Program-made: the position numbers and the translations under genes
Shown here: positions 1 to 10,602 of the stretch, one piece after another
How positions within the stretch are numbered: the stretch's first letter is position 1
Layout: each line of letters opens with the position of its first letter
Assembly (NCBI RefSeq): GCF_004345855.1
Contig: NZ_SLXN01000001.1
Span: forward strand, 1,054,001-1,118,000
Direction: 5' to 3'
DNA: 64,000 nt
Source of the DNA: Sphingomonas sp. BK235
Lineage (GTDB): Bacteria; Pseudomonadota; Alphaproteobacteria; Sphingomonadales; Sphingomonadaceae
Notes under the pieces: generated by a model
Told to the model about the DNA's origin: nothing
The model's input: the letters and a program-made list of their open reading frames with translations, nothing else
Database searches by the model: none

Positions 1-15
1 CTTTGCACAACCCTC

Positions 16-113
16 CCGTCATCCCGGACTTGTTCCGGGATCCACCCCACCGCGAGAGCAACGCGCACTGCGTTCGCGGGTCGGCGGATCCCGGAACAAG
101 TCCGGGATGACGG
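16..113. repeat. REP-like double palindrome, copy 1
   Basis: Two 28-nt arms (16-43 and 86-113) are perfect reverse complements separated by 42 nt. Each arm is itself a small hairpin (CCCGGA, 5-nt loop, TCCGGG), so the element can fold as two hairpins or one long stem. It lies downstream of the 3' end of aspS in non-coding sequence. A diverged second copy is at 3753-3854. Intergenic position, paired arms and recurrence resemble REP/BIME elements, which are usually spread by RAYT transposases; no such transposase gene is in the window. The rest of 1-201 shows nothing else that I recognise. Confidence 0.8.
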
Positions 114-201
114 ATGATGAGGAACGTTCGGCGACTCTCGTGAAGGTCCGGCGCACGCCGGGGGGCGTAAGGGGAAAGGGGGCTCCCCTATCCCTCTCCC
201 C

Positions 202-2025
202 TCACCCCGCCTTGGGCGCCACCAGCGCGTCGCTATCCTTCGGCAGCTCGGCGGTCACCTTGATGTTCAGCTCCTTGAGCTGCTTGGCCGAGACGAAGCT
301 CGGCGCGCCCATCATCAGGTCCTCGGCCTTCTGCGTCATCGGGAAGACGATGACCTCGCGGATGTTGGGCTCGTCGGCGAGCAGCATCACGATCCGGTCG
401 ATCCCCGGCGCCGACCCGCCGTGCGGCGGCGCGCCGAACTTGAAGGCGTTGATCATGCCGGCGAAATTGGTGTCGACGTCGGCCTTGGTATAGCCCGCGA
501 TCTCGAACGCCTTGTACATGATGTCGGGGCGGTGATTACGGATCGCGCCCGACGACAGCTCGATGCCGTTGCAGACGATGTCGTACTGATAGGCGAGGAT
601 GTCGAGCGGGTCCTTGGTCTCCAGCGCCTCCAGCTCGCCCTGCGGCATCGAGAAGGGATTGTGGCTGAAGTCGATCTTCTTGTTGTCCTCGTCATATTCG
701 AACATCGGGAAGTCGACGATCCAGCAGAACTCGAAGCGCGACGTGTCGATCAGCCCGAGCTGGTCGGCGACGCGGGTGCGCGCCAGCCCGGCGAGCTTGG
801 CCGCTTGCGCCTCCTTGCCGGCGGCGAAGAACAGCCCGTCGTCCGGCCCGAGCGCGAGCGCGTCGGCGAGCGCGTTCATCTTCTCCTCGCCATGGTTCTT
901 GGCGATCGGGCCGCCCCACTCGCCTGCCTTGCGGGTGGCATAGCCGAGCCCGGCATAGCCCTCGCCCTGCGCCCAGGCGTTCATGTCGTCGAAGAACTTG
1001 CGGCTCTTGTCGGCGGTGTTCGGCGCCGGGATCGCGCGCACCACGTCGCCCGCCTCCACGATCGACGCGAATCGGCCGAAGCCCGAGCCGACGAACTGCG
1101 CGCCGACGTCGCTGATGATCAAAGGGTTGCGCAGGTCGGGCTTGTCGTTGCCATATTTGAGCATCGACTCGCGGTAGGGGATGCGGCGGAACGGTAGCGC
1201 GGAGACGGTGCGTCCCTTGCCCTGCCAGTCCGCAAATTCTTCGAACACACCGTGGAGCACGGGTTCGATCGCGGCGAAGACGTCGTCCTGCGTGACGAAG
1301 CTCATCTCGAAGTCGAGCTGGTAGAATTCGCCCGGGCTGCGGTCGGCGCGCGCGTCCTCGTCGCGGAAGCAGGGAGCGATCTGGAAATAGCGGTCGAAGC
1401 CCGCCACCATCAGCAGCTGCTTGAACATCTGCGGCGCCTGCGGCAGCGCGTAGAACTTGCCGGGGTGGACGCGGCTGGGCACCAGATAGTCGCGCGCGCC
1501 TTCGGGCGACGAGGCGGTCAGGATCGGCGTCTGGAACTCGGTGAAGCCCTGTTCCACCATGCGGCGCCGGATCGAGGCGATCACGCTCGAGCGCAGCATG
1601 ATGTTGGCGTGGAGCTTGTCGCGGCGCAGGTCGAGGTAGCGGTTGCGCAGCCGGATCTCCTCCGGATATTCGGCGTCGCCGAACACGGGCATCGGCAGCT
1701 CGGCCGCCGCGCTCTGCACCGTCGCGGCGCGCGCATAGACCTCGATCTCGCCGGTCGCGAGCGCGCCGTTCACCGTCGCCTCGCTGCGGCGCTTCACCTC
1801 GCCGTCGATCGTCACTACCGACTCGACGCGCACGCCCTCGAGCAGCGCCAGCGCGGGCGAATCGCTGTCGGCGACGATCTGGGTGACGCCATAATGGTCG
1901 CGCAGGTCGACGAAGAGCACGCCGCCATGGTCGCGCTTGCGATGCACCCAACCCGAGAGGCGGACGGTCTGGCCCGCGTCGTCGGCGGTCAGCGCGGCAC
2001 AGGTGTGGGAGCGATAGGCGTGCAT
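202..2025 (-). CDS. aspS: Aspartyl-tRNA synthetase (class II)
   Basis: Charges tRNA-Asp with aspartate in the cytoplasm. The 607-residue product has an N-terminal OB-fold anticodon-binding domain (about residues 15-120), class II motif 2 ([10 protein letters not shown]) followed by [11 protein letters not shown], the bacterial insertion domain, and motif 3 ([11 protein letters not shown]) near the C-terminus. I chose the ATG at 2025 (MHAYRSH...). The frame stays open to 2211, but the extra 62 residues are Arg/Ala-rich and unlike the family. The OB fold has RDHGG, with His33 at the position where E. coli AspRS has Leu; in Pseudomonas this His is linked to a non-discriminating enzyme that also charges tRNA-Asn, so this may be one (inference). 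It is divergent from rnd across a 174-nt gap. Confidence 0.97.
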   Translation of the reverse strand: MHAYRSHTCAALTADDAGQTVRLSGWVHRKRDHGGVLFVDLRDHYGVTQIVADSDSPALALLEGVRVESVVTIDGEVKRRSEATVNGALATGEIEVYARAATVQSAAAELPMPVFGDAEYPEEIRLRNRYLDLRRDKLHANIMLRSSVIASIRRRMVEQGFTEFQTPILTASSPEGARDYLVPSRVHPGKFYALPQAPQMFKQLLMVAGFDRYFQIAPCFRDEDARADRSPGEFYQLDFEMSFVTQDDVFAAIEPVLHGVFEEFADWQGKGRTVSALPFRRIPYRESMLKYGNDKPDLRNPLIISDVGAQFVGSGFGRFASIVEAGDVVRAIPAPNTADKSRKFFDDMNAWAQGEGYAGLGYATRKAGEWGGPIAKNHGEEKMNALADALALGPDDGLFFAAGKEAQAAKLAGLARTRVADQLGLIDTSRFEFCWIVDFPMFEYDEDNKKIDFSHNPFSMPQGELEALETKDPLDILAYQYDIVCNGIELSSGAIRNHRPDIMYKAFEIAGYTKADVDTNFAGMINAFKFGAPPHGGSAPGIDRIVMLLADEPNIREVIVFPMTQKAEDLMMGAPSFVSAKQLKELNIKVTAELPKDSDALVAPKAG

Positions 2026-2171
2026 GGGGCGGAAACTCTGGCTACGGCGCCGCGCTTCACTCCGGGCGCCGGCGCCGCGGGGGAGCGGCGGCACGGCGGC
2101 CCGCGACGCGCCGCGACGGCGGTTGTCGGATGATCGCCGCCCTCTCGCGTCATTACCCTCTTTGTCAACCC

Positions 2172-2197
2172 GCGCCTGCCCGGCTATGGGCAGGCGC
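2172..2197 (+). promoter_or_regulatory. Hairpin at the rnd ribosome-binding region
   Basis: GCGCCTGCCC (2172-2181) and GGGCAGGCGC (2188-2197) form a perfect 10-bp stem with a 6-nt loop, ending 2 nt before the rnd ATG. The only Shine-Dalgarno-like purines (GGCAGG) lie inside the 3' arm, so folding would hide the initiation site. A weak promoter, TTGTCA (2162-2167) with CTATGG 16 nt later, overlaps the stem. A DNA-level role as an operator is equally possible. Confidence 0.5.
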
Positions 2198-2199
2198 TT

Positions 2200-3375
2200 A
2201 TGCACGTTCACCCCCTGATCACCGACAGCGCGACGCTGGCCAATCTCTGCACCCGCCTCAGCGAGGCGCCGTACGTGATGGTCGACACCGAGTTCATGCG
2301 CGAGAGCACCTATTATCCGGAGCTCTGCCTGATTCAGATCGCCGACACCGAGGAGGCTGCCGCGATCGACCCGATGGCGCCGGGCATCGACCTCGCGCCC
2401 TTACTCGCGCTGCTGGTCGACAATGAGGACGTGCTCAAGGTCTTCCACGCCGGCGGGCAGGACATCGAGATCATCTACAATCTCACCGGCAAGACCCCGC
2501 ACCCGCTGTTCGACACGCAGGTGGCGGCGATGGCGCTCGGCCAGGGCGAGCAGATCGGCTATTCCAACCTCGTCGACAGCTGGCTCGGCATATCGGTCGA
2601 CAAGGGCGCGCGCTTCACCGACTGGGCACGCCGCCCGCTCGACGCGCGCCAGATCGAATATGCCATCGGCGACGTGACTCATCTCGCCAAGATCTTCCCC
2701 AAGATGCTCGAGCGGCTGCGCAAGACCGGGCGCGGGGCGTGGCTCGACCAGGAAATGGAGCGGCTCGCCGACCCCGCCAATTACGCCAACGACCCCGACG
2801 TGGCGTGGAAGCGTGTCCGCGTGTCGAGCCGCAAGCCCGAGGTGCTCGGCCGGCTCAAGGCGATCGCGCGCTGGCGCGAGCTGGAGGCGCAGGCCAAGGA
2901 CCTCCCGCGCGGGCGCATCGTCAAGGACGAGACGATCGCCGATCTCGCCAGCCACCCGCCGCGCAAGCAGGTCGATCTCGCCAAGGTGCGCGGCCTGTCG
3001 CAGACCTGGGCGGGCAACGACATCGGCGCGCGGCTGATGGCGGCGATCGAGTCGGCGGGGCCGCTGCCCGACGCCGAACTGCCGCCACGCGAGGACCGCA
3101 AGCCGGGGCTCGGGCGCGAGGGCGCGTTGGTGGCGGACCTGCTCAAGCTGCTGCTCAAGATCCGCGCGCGCGACATCGACGTGGCGCCGCGGCTGCTCGC
3201 GCGCGGCGACGAGCTGGAGGCGCTGGCGGCGGGACAGCGCAACGGGCTGCAGATCCTGCAGGGCTGGCGCTACGACCAGTTCGGCCATGACGCGCTCGAC
3301 CTGGTCGAGGGGCGGCTCGGCTTCGCGGTGCAGGGCGGCAAGCTCAAGATGACGCGGACGGAGGCGGCGGCATGA
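2200..3375 (+). CDS. rnd: Ribonuclease D
   Basis: 3'-to-5' exoribonuclease that trims tRNA precursors and other small RNAs. The 391-residue product has a DEDDy exonuclease domain in the first 175 residues: Exo I VDTEF (Asp29, Glu31), Exo [10 protein letters not shown] (Asp88) and Exo III YAIGD (Tyr154, Asp158). An HRDC-type nucleic-acid-binding domain follows at about 205-285. Length is normal for the family. The ATG at 2200 follows a hairpin that could mask initiation. The stop codon overlaps the start of the next gene by 4 nt (ATGA), so the two are probably translationally coupled. Confidence 0.96.
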   Translation: MHVHPLITDSATLANLCTRLSEAPYVMVDTEFMRESTYYPELCLIQIADTEEAAAIDPMAPGIDLAPLLALLVDNEDVLKVFHAGGQDIEIIYNLTGKTPHPLFDTQVAAMALGQGEQIGYSNLVDSWLGISVDKGARFTDWARRPLDARQIEYAIGDVTHLAKIFPKMLERLRKTGRGAWLDQEMERLADPANYANDPDVAWKRVRVSSRKPEVLGRLKAIARWRELEAQAKDLPRGRIVKDETIADLASHPPRKQVDLAKVRGLSQTWAGNDIGARLMAAIESAGPLPDAELPPREDRKPGLGREGALVADLLKLLLKIRARDIDVAPRLLARGDELEALAAGQRNGLQILQGWRYDQFGHDALDLVEGRLGFAVQGGKLKMTRTEAAA

Positions 3376-3683
3376 GCCGGGTGGCGGTCGTGTCGGTCGT
3401 GCTGATCGCGCTGGCGGGCTGCGCGCCCAAGGCGGCGGCGCCCGTCGCTGCGCCGCCGGTCGCGGGCGGCGAGGTGCCGGGCACGCGCTGCGACGCCGGC
3501 GCCGCGGCGGCGCTGGTCGGGCGCGCGGCGAATGCGTCGGCGGCGGAAGCGCAGCGGCTGAGCGGCGCGCGCACGGTGCGGCGCTACGCCACCGGCGACG
3601 CGCTGACGATGGATTATCGCGCCGACCGACTGAACGTGGAGACCGACGCGCGCGGGACGATCGTCAAGCTGAGCTGCGGCTGA
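3372..3683 (+). CDS. I78-type peptidase-inhibitor lipoprotein
   Basis: 103-residue predicted lipoprotein. A short signal peptide ends in the lipobox LAGC (Cys17), followed by an Ala/Pro linker. The C-terminal 65 residues (CDAGAAAALVGR ... ARTVRRYATGDALTMDYRADRLNV ... GTIVKLSCG) resemble the peptidase inhibitor I78 family: a small fold closed by two cysteines with the hallmark pattern of R-Y-x-x-G-D-x-x-T-x-D-Y-R-x-D-R-L-N. It probably sits on the periplasmic face of a membrane. It overlaps rnd by 4 nt and ends before REP copy 2. The target protease cannot be read from sequence. Confidence 0.75.
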   Translation: MSRVAVVSVVLIALAGCAPKAAAPVAAPPVAGGEVPGTRCDAGAAAALVGRAANASAAEAQRLSGARTVRRYATGDALTMDYRADRLNVETDARGTIVKLSCG

Positions 3684-3752
3684 GCGCTGCGGGCTGAGGA
3701 TTGCGGGCTGCGGGCTAAGGGGAGAGCGCTGGCCGTCCCGCCCCGCTCCCGC

Positions 3753-3854
3753 TGCCGTCATCCCGGACTTGGTCCGGGATCCACCGTGCCGCGCACTTAG
3801 TGGCCGCTGGGTACGCGGACGGGTGGATCCTGAAACAAGTTCAGGATGACGGCA
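3753..3854. repeat. REP-like double palindrome, copy 2
   Basis: Arms 3753-3785 and 3822-3854 pair with five mismatches out of 33. Each arm keeps its own hairpin: left CCCGGA/TCCGGG, right CCTGAA/TTCAGG. The changes in the right arm occur in pairs that preserve its stem, so the individual hairpin, not only the long palindrome, seems to be maintained. It is located between the converging I78 lipoprotein gene and ppx. Related to the copy at 16-113. Confidence 0.8.
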
Positions 3855-3894
3855 GTGGGTGGTGGGAGAAGGCGAAACGCGCCCACAGCCGCCC

Positions 3895-5394
3895 TCACCC
3901 CAGCCGCGGCTGCAACCCCAGCGCCTGCGCCAGCGCCTTGTGCCGCTTCTGCACCGTCTCGCCGTACAGCGCGGCGTCGTCGTCCGGCAGCGTCACCACC
4001 AGCTCCCCCGCCTCGACCCGCAGCGACGAGCGCGCCAGCGGCCCCGCCACGCCGCCGCTGAGCCGCTGCCCCAGCCGCATCGCGGTGCCCCACGCCGCCG
4101 CACGCTTCAGCGACGGCTCGTCCGCGAGCAGCGTCAGCGGCGGCGGCGGGGTGGCGGCGCCGCCCATGCCGGTCCACAGCGCCTGCCCCAGCATCGCGCG
4201 ACCGCGCGCGTCGATCCCGACCCAATTGCCATGGAGCGCGATCTCGAGCCCGCGCTCGGCGCGGAAATCGGGGTTGGCGCGCCAGCCCACGTCGGCGAGG
4301 TGGCAGGCCGCGGTGCGCAGCCGCGCGTCGCCGGCGTCCTCGTCGGCGAAGAGCGGCGCGATCCAGGCGTCGAGCAGGTCGCCGTGCTCGGGAAAGCGCC
4401 CGCTCACGCGGCCCTCCTCGCGCGCCGCCACCACCAAGGGATCCAGCGCGCGCTCCTCGGTGCCGAGTTCGTCGTAGAGCAATCCCTCGCGCAGGCCATA
4501 GGCCGAGACGATCGTCTGCGTGCTCCCGAGGTGGCGCAGCACCGCGGCGAGCAGCGCCGCGGCGTCGCCCAGCGTCGGCACGCGCCCGCCCGAGATGCCG
4601 GGGATCTCGCGCAGTCGCGCCTTGTTGACGTGCGCCAGCGTGCGCCGCAGCCGCGCGATCGTGTCCGCCGACATGCCGTACTGATGGATCACCGGCAGCG
4701 GGTAATGCGTCACCACCATGTCGAGCCGCGCCAGCGACCGCCACGAGCCCCCGACGAGATAGAGCGGCGTCCCCCGCCCCGCCCCGGTCCAGCCGCCGGC
4801 GTCGAGCAGCGCGCCGACCTTCTTGTCGAGCTGGTTCTTCTCGCGCAGCGCGCCGATCCGCAGCACGCCGAGCGGGAAGGAGGCGCGCTCGTGCAGCGCG
4901 CCGCCGCGCACGCGCACCAGCTCGAGGCTGCCGCCGCCCAGATCGCCGACGATCCCGTCGGCGTCGGGGATGCCCGACAGTACGCCCAGGCCTGCCGCCT
5001 CGGCCTCCTTCTCGCCCGGCAAGGTCTCGACGCTGAGCCCGGCCGCCTCGGCCATCGCGATCAGCTCGGCGCCGTTCGCGGCGTCACGCACCGCCGCGGT
5101 CGCCACGGTGCGCAGCCGGGTCACCTCCATCTCGCGCGCCAGCCCGGCGAAGCGCTGGAGCGCGGTGCGCGCGGTCGCCATCGCCTGCGCGTCGATCGCG
5201 CCCGACTGCGCCAGGCTGCGCCCGAGCCCGGCGAGCACCTTCTCGTTGAACAGGATCGAGGGCAGCCGCGGCGGCCCCTGGTAGACCACGAGGCGGATCG
5301 AGTTGGACCCGATGTCGATGATGGCGGTGCGCGGCGGCTCATCACCGCCGACGTCCGGCGTGCGCCGCACCCGGCGCGTCGGCAACAGCCTCAA
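3895..5394 (-). CDS. ppx: Exopolyphosphatase / Ppx-GppA phosphatase
   Basis: Ppx/GppA family, which releases phosphate from polyphosphate chains or converts pppGpp to ppGpp. The 499-residue product has the actin-like ATPase fold: phosphate 1 motif [13 protein letters not shown] near residue 25 and the glycine-rich loop [11 protein letters not shown] near 150. A helical C-terminal half carries HD-like features (ACHLADVGW). The frame opens with TTG at 5394, overlapping the ppk stop; a GTG at 5370 is another possible start and there is no ATG before the first motif. Pairing with ppk directly upstream argues for the polyphosphatase role. Confidence 0.93.
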   Translation of the reverse strand: MRLLPTRRVRRTPDVGGDEPPRTAIIDIGSNSIRLVVYQGPPRLPSILFNEKVLAGLGRSLAQSGAIDAQAMATARTALQRFAGLAREMEVTRLRTVATAAVRDAANGAELIAMAEAAGLSVETLPGEKEAEAAGLGVLSGIPDADGIVGDLGGGSLELVRVRGGALHERASFPLGVLRIGALREKNQLDKKVGALLDAGGWTGAGRGTPLYLVGGSWRSLARLDMVVTHYPLPVIHQYGMSADTIARLRRTLAHVNKARLREIPGISGGRVPTLGDAAALLAAVLRHLGSTQTIVSAYGLREGLLYDELGTEERALDPLVVAAREEGRVSGRFPEHGDLLDAWIAPLFADEDAGDARLRTAACHLADVGWRANPDFRAERGLEIALHGNWVGIDARGRAMLGQALWTGMGGAATPPPPLTLLADEPSLKRAAAWGTAMRLGQRLSGGVAGPLARSSLRVEAGELVVTLPDDDAALYGETVQKRHKALAQALGLQPRLG

Positions 5395-7571
5395 CGCCGC
5401 CGCCTCAGCGACAGCACCGGCACCTCATCACCGTCGAGCGCCGCCCCGCGCCCCGACAAGGACGGATTGACCATGAAATAGCGGTGCAGGTTGAACGGCT
5501 TGTCCCCCGGCTCGACGCGCTCATAGCTGCCGTCGGGCTGGAGTTCCCAGCTCTGCTCATTGTCGATCAGATTGGCGACCATCACCTGGTCGAGCACCTG
5601 GTCGTGGACGGTCTCATTGTCGATCGGCAGCAGATATTCGACGCGGCGATCGAAGTTGCGCGGCATCCAGTCCGCCGACGAGATATAGACCAGCGCGTCG
5701 TCGTTGGGCAGCGCGGCGCCGTTGCCGAAGGCGGCGATGCGGCTGTGCTCGAGAAAGCGGCCGACCACCGACTTGACGCGGATGTTCTCGGACATGCCGG
5801 GCACGCGCGGCTTGAGGCAGCAGATGCCCCTGACGATCAGGTCGATCTCCACCCCGGCGTTGCTCGCCTCGTACAGCTTCTCGATGAGCGTGGGGTCGAC
5901 CAGCGAGTTCATCTTGGCCCAGACCGCGGCGGGGCGGCCGGCACGCGCGTGCGCGATCTCGCCGTCGATGTCGCGCATCAGCCGCTCGCGCAGGTCGCGC
6001 GGGCTGAGCACCACCTTCTCCATGTCGCCCGGCTCGACATAGCCGGTGATGTAGTTGAACAGCCGCGCCGCGTCGCGCCCCACCCGCGGGTCGGCGGTGA
6101 AGAAGCTGAGGTCGGTGTAGATCCGGGCCGTCACCGGATGATAGTTGCCGGTGCCGAAATGGCAGTAGGTCCGGAACTTGCCGTTCTCGCGCCGCACCAC
6201 CATCGCCACCTTGGCGTGCGTCTTCCAGTCGATGAAGCCGTAGACGACCTGCACGCCGGCGCGCTCCAGCGCGCTCGCCCATTGCAGGTTCTGTTCCTCG
6301 TCGAAGCGCGCCTTCAGCTCCACCACCGCGGTGACCGACTTGCCCGCCTCGGCCGCGGCGATCAGCGCGCTGATCACCGCCGACTGTTTGCCCGCGCGAT
6401 ACAACGTCTGCTTGATCGCGACCACGTCGGGGTCGTTCGCCGCCTGTTTGAGGAAGGCGAGCACCACGTCGAACGTCTCGTACGGGTGGTGGACGACGAT
6501 GTCCTTGGAGCGGATCGCGGCGAAACAATCGCCGCCGAACTCGCGGATCCGCTCGGGGAAGCGCGGCGTGAAGGGGACGAACTTGAGGTCGGGCCGGTCC
6601 TCGTCGGCGAGCAGCGAGAGGTCGCCGATGCCGAGGAACGATCCCGTCTCGGTGACGATCGCGTCCGCGCCGCCGAGCTCGTCGCGCAGCACCGCGGCGA
6701 GCGTGTCGGGCATGCCGGTCTCCAGCTCGAGCCGGATCACGCGGCCGCGGCGCCGGCGCTTGATCGCGTTGGCGAAGTAGCGGACGAGGTCCTCCGCCTC
6801 CTCCTCGATCTCGATGTCGCTGTCGCGCAGCAGCCGGAATTCCGCGGCGCCGAGCACGTCGTAGCCGGGGAAGAGAGCGGGCGCGAAACGCTTGAGGATC
6901 GACTCGGTGGCGACGTAGCGCGCGCCCTCGCCGGGCACGCGGACGAAGCGCGGCATGCCGGGCGGCAGCATCACCAGCTCGCGGATCGGCTCCTGGTCCG
7001 AGCGGCGCACCAGGTCGAACATCAACGCCATGCCGCGATTGGGCAGGAAGGGGAACGGGTGCGCCGGATCGAGCGCCTGCGGCGTGATCACCGGGAAGAG
7101 CTGCTCGTGGAAATGCGTCTCGAGCCACGCCTGCTGCTCGCCGTCGAGCGCGGTGGCGAGCGAATGACTGCCGAGCACCGCGATGCCGGCCTCGGCGAGC
7201 TCGGCGCGGATGTCACGCCACACCGCCTGCTGGCTCGCCATCAGCGAGTCGGCCTCGTCGACGATCGCGCTGAGCTGCTGGCCCGGGGTGAGCCCGTCGG
7301 CCGAGCGCGCCTCGACGTCCTGGAGCTGCTGCCCCTTCAGTCCGGCGACGCGCACCATGAAGAATTCGTCGAGGTTCGCGCCCGAGATGGCGAGGAAGCG
7401 CAGCCGCTCGAGTAGAGGATGCGCGCGGTTGCAGGCCTCGTCGAGCACGCGCCGGTTGAACGACAGCCACGACAGCTCACGGTTGAAGTAGCGCCCGCCG
7501 TCGCGGTCCATGAAGGGATCGTCGAGCACGTCCTCGGCGTCGATGCGGGCGATGGTGGTCGGTCGGGTCAT
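5391..7571 (-). CDS. ppk: Polyphosphate kinase 1
   Basis: Makes inorganic polyphosphate reversibly from ATP. The 726-residue length fits PPK1: N domain ([17 protein letters not shown] at about 30), head domain, and two PLD-like C domains. The C1 domain contains [17 protein letters not shown], whose His is the counterpart of the autophosphorylated HAK histidine of E. coli PPK, followed by HFGTGNYH and [13 protein letters not shown]2 contains [20 protein letters not shown]. It overlaps hdaA upstream and ppx downstream by 4 nt each, so ppk-ppx is a co-translated polyphosphate cassette that could balance synthesis and breakdown. Confidence 0.97.
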   Translation of the reverse strand: MTRPTTIARIDAEDVLDDPFMDRDGGRYFNRELSWLSFNRRVLDEACNRAHPLLERLRFLAISGANLDEFFMVRVAGLKGQQLQDVEARSADGLTPGQQLSAIVDEADSLMASQQAVWRDIRAELAEAGIAVLGSHSLATALDGEQQAWLETHFHEQLFPVITPQALDPAHPFPFLPNRGMALMFDLVRRSDQEPIRELVMLPPGMPRFVRVPGEGARYVATESILKRFAPALFPGYDVLGAAEFRLLRDSDIEIEEEAEDLVRYFANAIKRRRRGRVIRLELETGMPDTLAAVLRDELGGADAIVTETGSFLGIGDLSLLADEDRPDLKFVPFTPRFPERIREFGGDCFAAIRSKDIVVHHPYETFDVVLAFLKQAANDPDVVAIKQTLYRAGKQSAVISALIAAAEAGKSVTAVVELKARFDEEQNLQWASALERAGVQVVYGFIDWKTHAKVAMVVRRENGKFRTYCHFGTGNYHPVTARIYTDLSFFTADPRVGRDAARLFNYITGYVEPGDMEKVVLSPRDLRERLMRDIDGEIAHARAGRPAAVWAKMNSLVDPTLIEKLYEASNAGVEIDLIVRGICCLKPRVPGMSENIRVKSVVGRFLEHSRIAAFGNGAALPNDDALVYISSADWMPRNFDRRVEYLLPIDNETVHDQVLDQVMVANLIDNEQSWELQPDGSYERVEPGDKPFNLHRYFMVNPSLSGRGAALDGDEVPVLSLRRRR

Positions 7572-8188
7572 GGCTGGTCGCTCTGCGCGGTGAACGCCGC
7601 GTCGGACTGGAGGGTTTCGCGCGCCAGCGGGATCGACAGCCGGCGCCGACCCGCCAGTGCGGCGCGATCCAGTCTCTCTATAGCATCGATGACAGCGGCA
7701 TGACTCCGTTCGACCCGCGCGGCGAGCCAGGCGATCAAGTCGGGTCGCGCGTCGAGGTGGCGCCGCGCGAAGCCGCGCTCGAGCAGCGCGCGCACCAGCG
7801 CGTCGTCGGGCGCGCCGATCGTCGCCGCGGGGCTCGCCGCGAGCCGCGTCCGCAAGTCGGGCAGCGCGATCGTCCAGGTCGGCGGCAGCTCGGCGACGAG
7901 GAGCAGCAACGGCCGACGCTCATCCTGCGCGCGGTTCCAGGCGTGGAACAACTCATCCTCGGGCGCACGCTCGGCGTCGTCGATCACCTGCGCGCCCGAT
8001 CGCGCCGAGAAGATCGCGCCGAGCAGACTGCGCCCCGATCGCGGCGGTCCCGCGATGATCGCGCTGCGCACCGGCCAGGTCGCCCAGTGATCGAGCAGCC
8101 GCACCGCCGCGGCGTTCGAATCGGTGACGAGGAATTCCGCGTCGCGCGCGTCGGCGGGCAGCGCCAGCGGCAGCGCGAATTGGTTCAT
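7568..8188 (-). CDS. hdaA: Hda-like DnaA regulatory inactivator (HdaA)
   Basis: 206-residue AAA+-type protein related to DnaA domain III and E. coli Hda, which with the beta clamp stimulates ATP hydrolysis on DnaA and prevents over-initiation. It starts with a clamp-binding-like segment (QFALPLAL, residues 3-10). It has a Walker A-like GPPRSGRS loop at about 48 and the sensor/lid segment [29 protein letters not shown] typical of DnaA paralogues. Start ATG at 8188 overlaps the stop of the DUF2066 gene. Located in a DUF2066-hdaA-ppk-ppx operon, the usual sphingomonad order. Confidence 0.88.
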   Translation of the reverse strand: MNQFALPLALPADARDAEFLVTDSNAAAVRLLDHWATWPVRSAIIAGPPRSGRSLLGAIFSARSGAQVIDDAERAPEDELFHAWNRAQDERRPLLLLVAELPPTWTIALPDLRTRLAASPAATIGAPDDALVRALLERGFARRHLDARPDLIAWLAARVERSHAAVIDAIERLDRAALAGRRRLSIPLARETLQSDAAFTAQSDQP

Positions 8189-9447
8189 CCCCCCGGACCG
8201 CGGGAGGGCGCGGCGGCGGGCGGCGCAGCCCCGGGCGCGGCGGCCGCGGGAGCCGCACTCCCCGCGGGGGCGCGGCGGATGCGCAGCGTGGTGCCGCTGC
8301 CGAACACCTGCCAGCCCCGCGTCTCGAGCGCGGCGCGAAACGCCTCGGGCGTCCCGGTGAAGCTGACGTTCATCAGCGACACGCCTCCCAGCGCCAGGCT
8401 GGTCGTCGCCGCCGACGACACGCCCGGCACCCCGCGCAACGCCCCCTCCGTGCCCGTCACCGCGCCGGCATCGGGCGTGTCGAACTGCACGGTGATGCTG
8501 CTGTTCACCGCGGTCGGCACGCCGAGGTCGGCGAACGCGCCGGTCAGGTCGATCGGCGTCGGAGTCGCCTCCGGCATGATCGGGTTGAGCCCGCTGTCGG
8601 GATCGAGGTCACCCCCGCGCAGCGCCTCCTGATAGATCGAGTCGAGCCGCCGCACCGCCTCGTCGAGCAGCGCGGGGATGCCGCGCGCGCTGCCGACGCG
8701 AAGCGTGAAACTGCGGAGCAAGCGGTGATCGGGGCCATAACGCGCCTCGAACGTGCCCACCACCGGGCCGCCGGGCCATTGCCGGGTCAGCCGTGCCGTC
8801 GGCATCAGCACGTCGCTGGCGCCATATTGGTCGATCACGGTGCGCCACCAGCCGCGGTCGGGCCGTTCCGCCTGACCGAGGTTGAGCAACAACGGATCGG
8901 GGCCACTGCCGCTCGGCCGGACATAGTCGATCGTGCTGCCCCCGGTGCGGAAGCGCGCCCAGGCTTCCTGCCAGACGGTGCGCTGCTCGAACCCGGTGGC
9001 GACGCCGGTCGACCATTGCACCGGCACCACCACGAAGGGCGGCGAACGCTCGACATAGGCCGAGACGCCGAGCAGCGCCGCGGTGCGCGTGCGGTCGAAC
9101 AGCAGGCCGAGCCGCGCGATATAGCGGTTGGGGCCGATCTGCTCCTGCTCGACGACGATGCTCGACACGATCGAGTCGAGCGCGCCGTCGGGCAGCGTCC
9201 GCTCGCCCGCGCCCAGTCGCCGCGCGAGCTGGGTGAAGCCCTTGCGCTGCGCCTCGCGCCAGCCGGCGAGCCGCGCCGCCTCGGCGTTCGCGCCGGTGAC
9301 GTCGACGCGCAGGCCGCTCACCTCGAAATCGTTCGAGCTGTCGACCGCGGCGACGCCACGGTCGCCGCCCTCGATCTGCGCGACGACCGCGGCGGTGCCG
9401 AGCGCGGTCGCGGCCACGGCGGCGGTGAGGACGGGGAGGCGGCGCAT
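8185..9447 (-). CDS. Secreted DUF2066-like protein
   Basis: 420-residue exported protein of unknown function. A signal peptide occupies residues 1-24 ([24 protein letters not shown]). The segment [31 protein letters not shown] and the region to about 250 resemble DUF2066. A C-terminal segment ([27 protein letters not shown] ... [21 protein letters not shown]) has a ferredoxin-like or heavy-metal-associated-domain appearance but no CxxC metal motif. It ends in an Ala/Pro tail. The ATG at 9447 was chosen because of the signal peptide; the frame runs on antisense to purM without protein-like character. Divergent from purM by 63 nt. Confidence 0.75.
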   Translation of the reverse strand: MRRLPVLTAAVAATALGTAAVVAQIEGGDRGVAAVDSSNDFEVSGLRVDVTGANAEAARLAGWREAQRKGFTQLARRLGAGERTLPDGALDSIVSSIVVEQEQIGPNRYIARLGLLFDRTRTAALLGVSAYVERSPPFVVVPVQWSTGVATGFEQRTVWQEAWARFRTGGSTIDYVRPSGSGPDPLLLNLGQAERPDRGWWRTVIDQYGASDVLMPTARLTRQWPGGPVVGTFEARYGPDHRLLRSFTLRVGSARGIPALLDEAVRRLDSIYQEALRGGDLDPDSGLNPIMPEATPTPIDLTGAFADLGVPTAVNSSITVQFDTPDAGAVTGTEGALRGVPGVSSAATTSLALGGVSLMNVSFTGTPEAFRAALETRGWQVFGSGTTLRIRRAPAGSAAPAAAAPGAAPPAAAPSRGPGG

Positions 9448-9510
9448 GTCGCGCGTCTTTTGGCGAAGCAGGCGTGGAAATCCAAGCGCGATGTGGCTAG
9501 GCGCGTCGCC

Positions 9511-10602
9511 ATGAGCAACGAAGGCTATACTTACGAGCAGGCGGGCGTCTCGATCGCCGCGGGCAACGCGCTGGTGCGCGCGATCGCGCCGCTGGCGCGT
9601 GCGACGCGTCGCCCCGGTGCGGACGCCGACCTGGGCGGGTTCGGCGGCTTCTTCGATCTGCGCGCGGCGGGCTTCACCGATCCGCTGCTCGTCGCCGCCA
9701 ACGACGGGGTCGGCACCAAGCTGAAGCTCGCGATCGACTGGCAGCGCCACGAGGGCGTCGGCATCGACCTGGTCGCGATGTGCGTCAACGACCTCATCGT
9801 CCAGGGTGCGGAGCCGCTGTTCTTCCTCGACTATTACGCGACCGGTCGGCTCGACACCGCGGTCGCGGAGCGAGTCGTCGCCTCGATCGCGGAAGGGTGC
9901 CGCATCGCCGGTTGCGCGCTGATCGGCGGCGAGACCGCCGAGATGCCGGGCATGTACGCCGAGGGCGATTATGATCTGGCCGGCTTCTGCGTCGGCGCGG
10001 TGGAGCGCGGCGACGTGCTCACCGGCACGACCATCGCGCCGGGCGACGTCATCCTCGGGCTCGCCTCCTCGGGCGTCCATTCCAACGGCTTCTCGCTGGT
10101 GCGCCGCCTCGCCGCGGACAAGGGCTGGAAGCTCGACCGCCCGGCTTTGTTCGACCCCGACCGGCTGCTGGTGGACCATCTGATGGCGCCGACGCGGATC
10201 TATGTTTCCAGCCTGCTGCCACTGCTGCGCGCGCACCGGATCAAGGGGCTGGCGCATATCACCGGGGGCGGCCTGCTGGAGAACCTGCCGCGCGTGTTGC
10301 CCGCCGGAACGCACGCCGAGGTGGACGCGGACGCCTGGGAGCAGCCGCGGCTGATGGCGTTCCTCCAGGCGCAGGGCGGGATCGAGCCGGGCGAGATGGC
10401 GCGCACCTTCAACTGCGGGATCGGGATGGCGGTCGTCGTCGCGGCCGATGCCGCCGCACAAGTGGCCGACGCGCTCACCGCGGCGGGCGAGACCGTCCAC
10501 CGGATCGGGCGAATCGTGGCGGGCGAGCGCGGCTGCACCGTCTCCGGCAGCGCCGAGACGTGGAGCGCGCGCACGCCCTGGACCGCGACTCACCACGCAT
10601 GA
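9511..10602 (+). CDS. purM: Phosphoribosylformylglycinamidine cyclo-ligase
   Basis: AIR synthetase, step five of purine synthesis: FGAM + ATP to AIR. The 363-residue product has the PurM/SelD-fold landmarks: [11 protein letters not shown] at about 73, [38 protein letters not shown] and [17 protein letters not shown]. The ATG at 9511 gives [13 protein letters not shown], the family's usual N-terminus; the open frame further upstream is antisense to the neighbouring gene. purN overlaps its stop (ATGA), so the two steps are co-translated. Confidence 0.97.
   Translation: MSNEGYTYEQAGVSIAAGNALVRAIAPLARATRRPGADADLGGFGGFFDLRAAGFTDPLLVAANDGVGTKLKLAIDWQRHEGVGIDLVAMCVNDLIVQGAEPLFFLDYYATGRLDTAVAERVVASIAEGCRIAGCALIGGETAEMPGMYAEGDYDLAGFCVGAVERGDVLTGTTIAPGDVILGLASSGVHSNGFSLVRRLAADKGWKLDRPALFDPDRLLVDHLMAPTRIYVSSLLPLLRAHRIKGLAHITGGGLLENLPRVLPAGTHAEVDADAWEQPRLMAFLQAQGGIEPGEMARTFNCGIGMAVVVAADAAAQVADALTAAGETVHRIGRIVAGERGCTVSGSAETWSARTPWTATHHA

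Noticed and set aside
3859..7415. Long plus-strand frames opposite ppx and ppk (540 and 643 residues)
   Set aside because: Antisense shadows of recognised genes, with no domain, signal peptide or SD.
9448..10596. N-terminal extension of the DUF2066 frame antisense to purM
   Set aside because: The signal peptide begins at 9447, and the extension mirrors purM codons.
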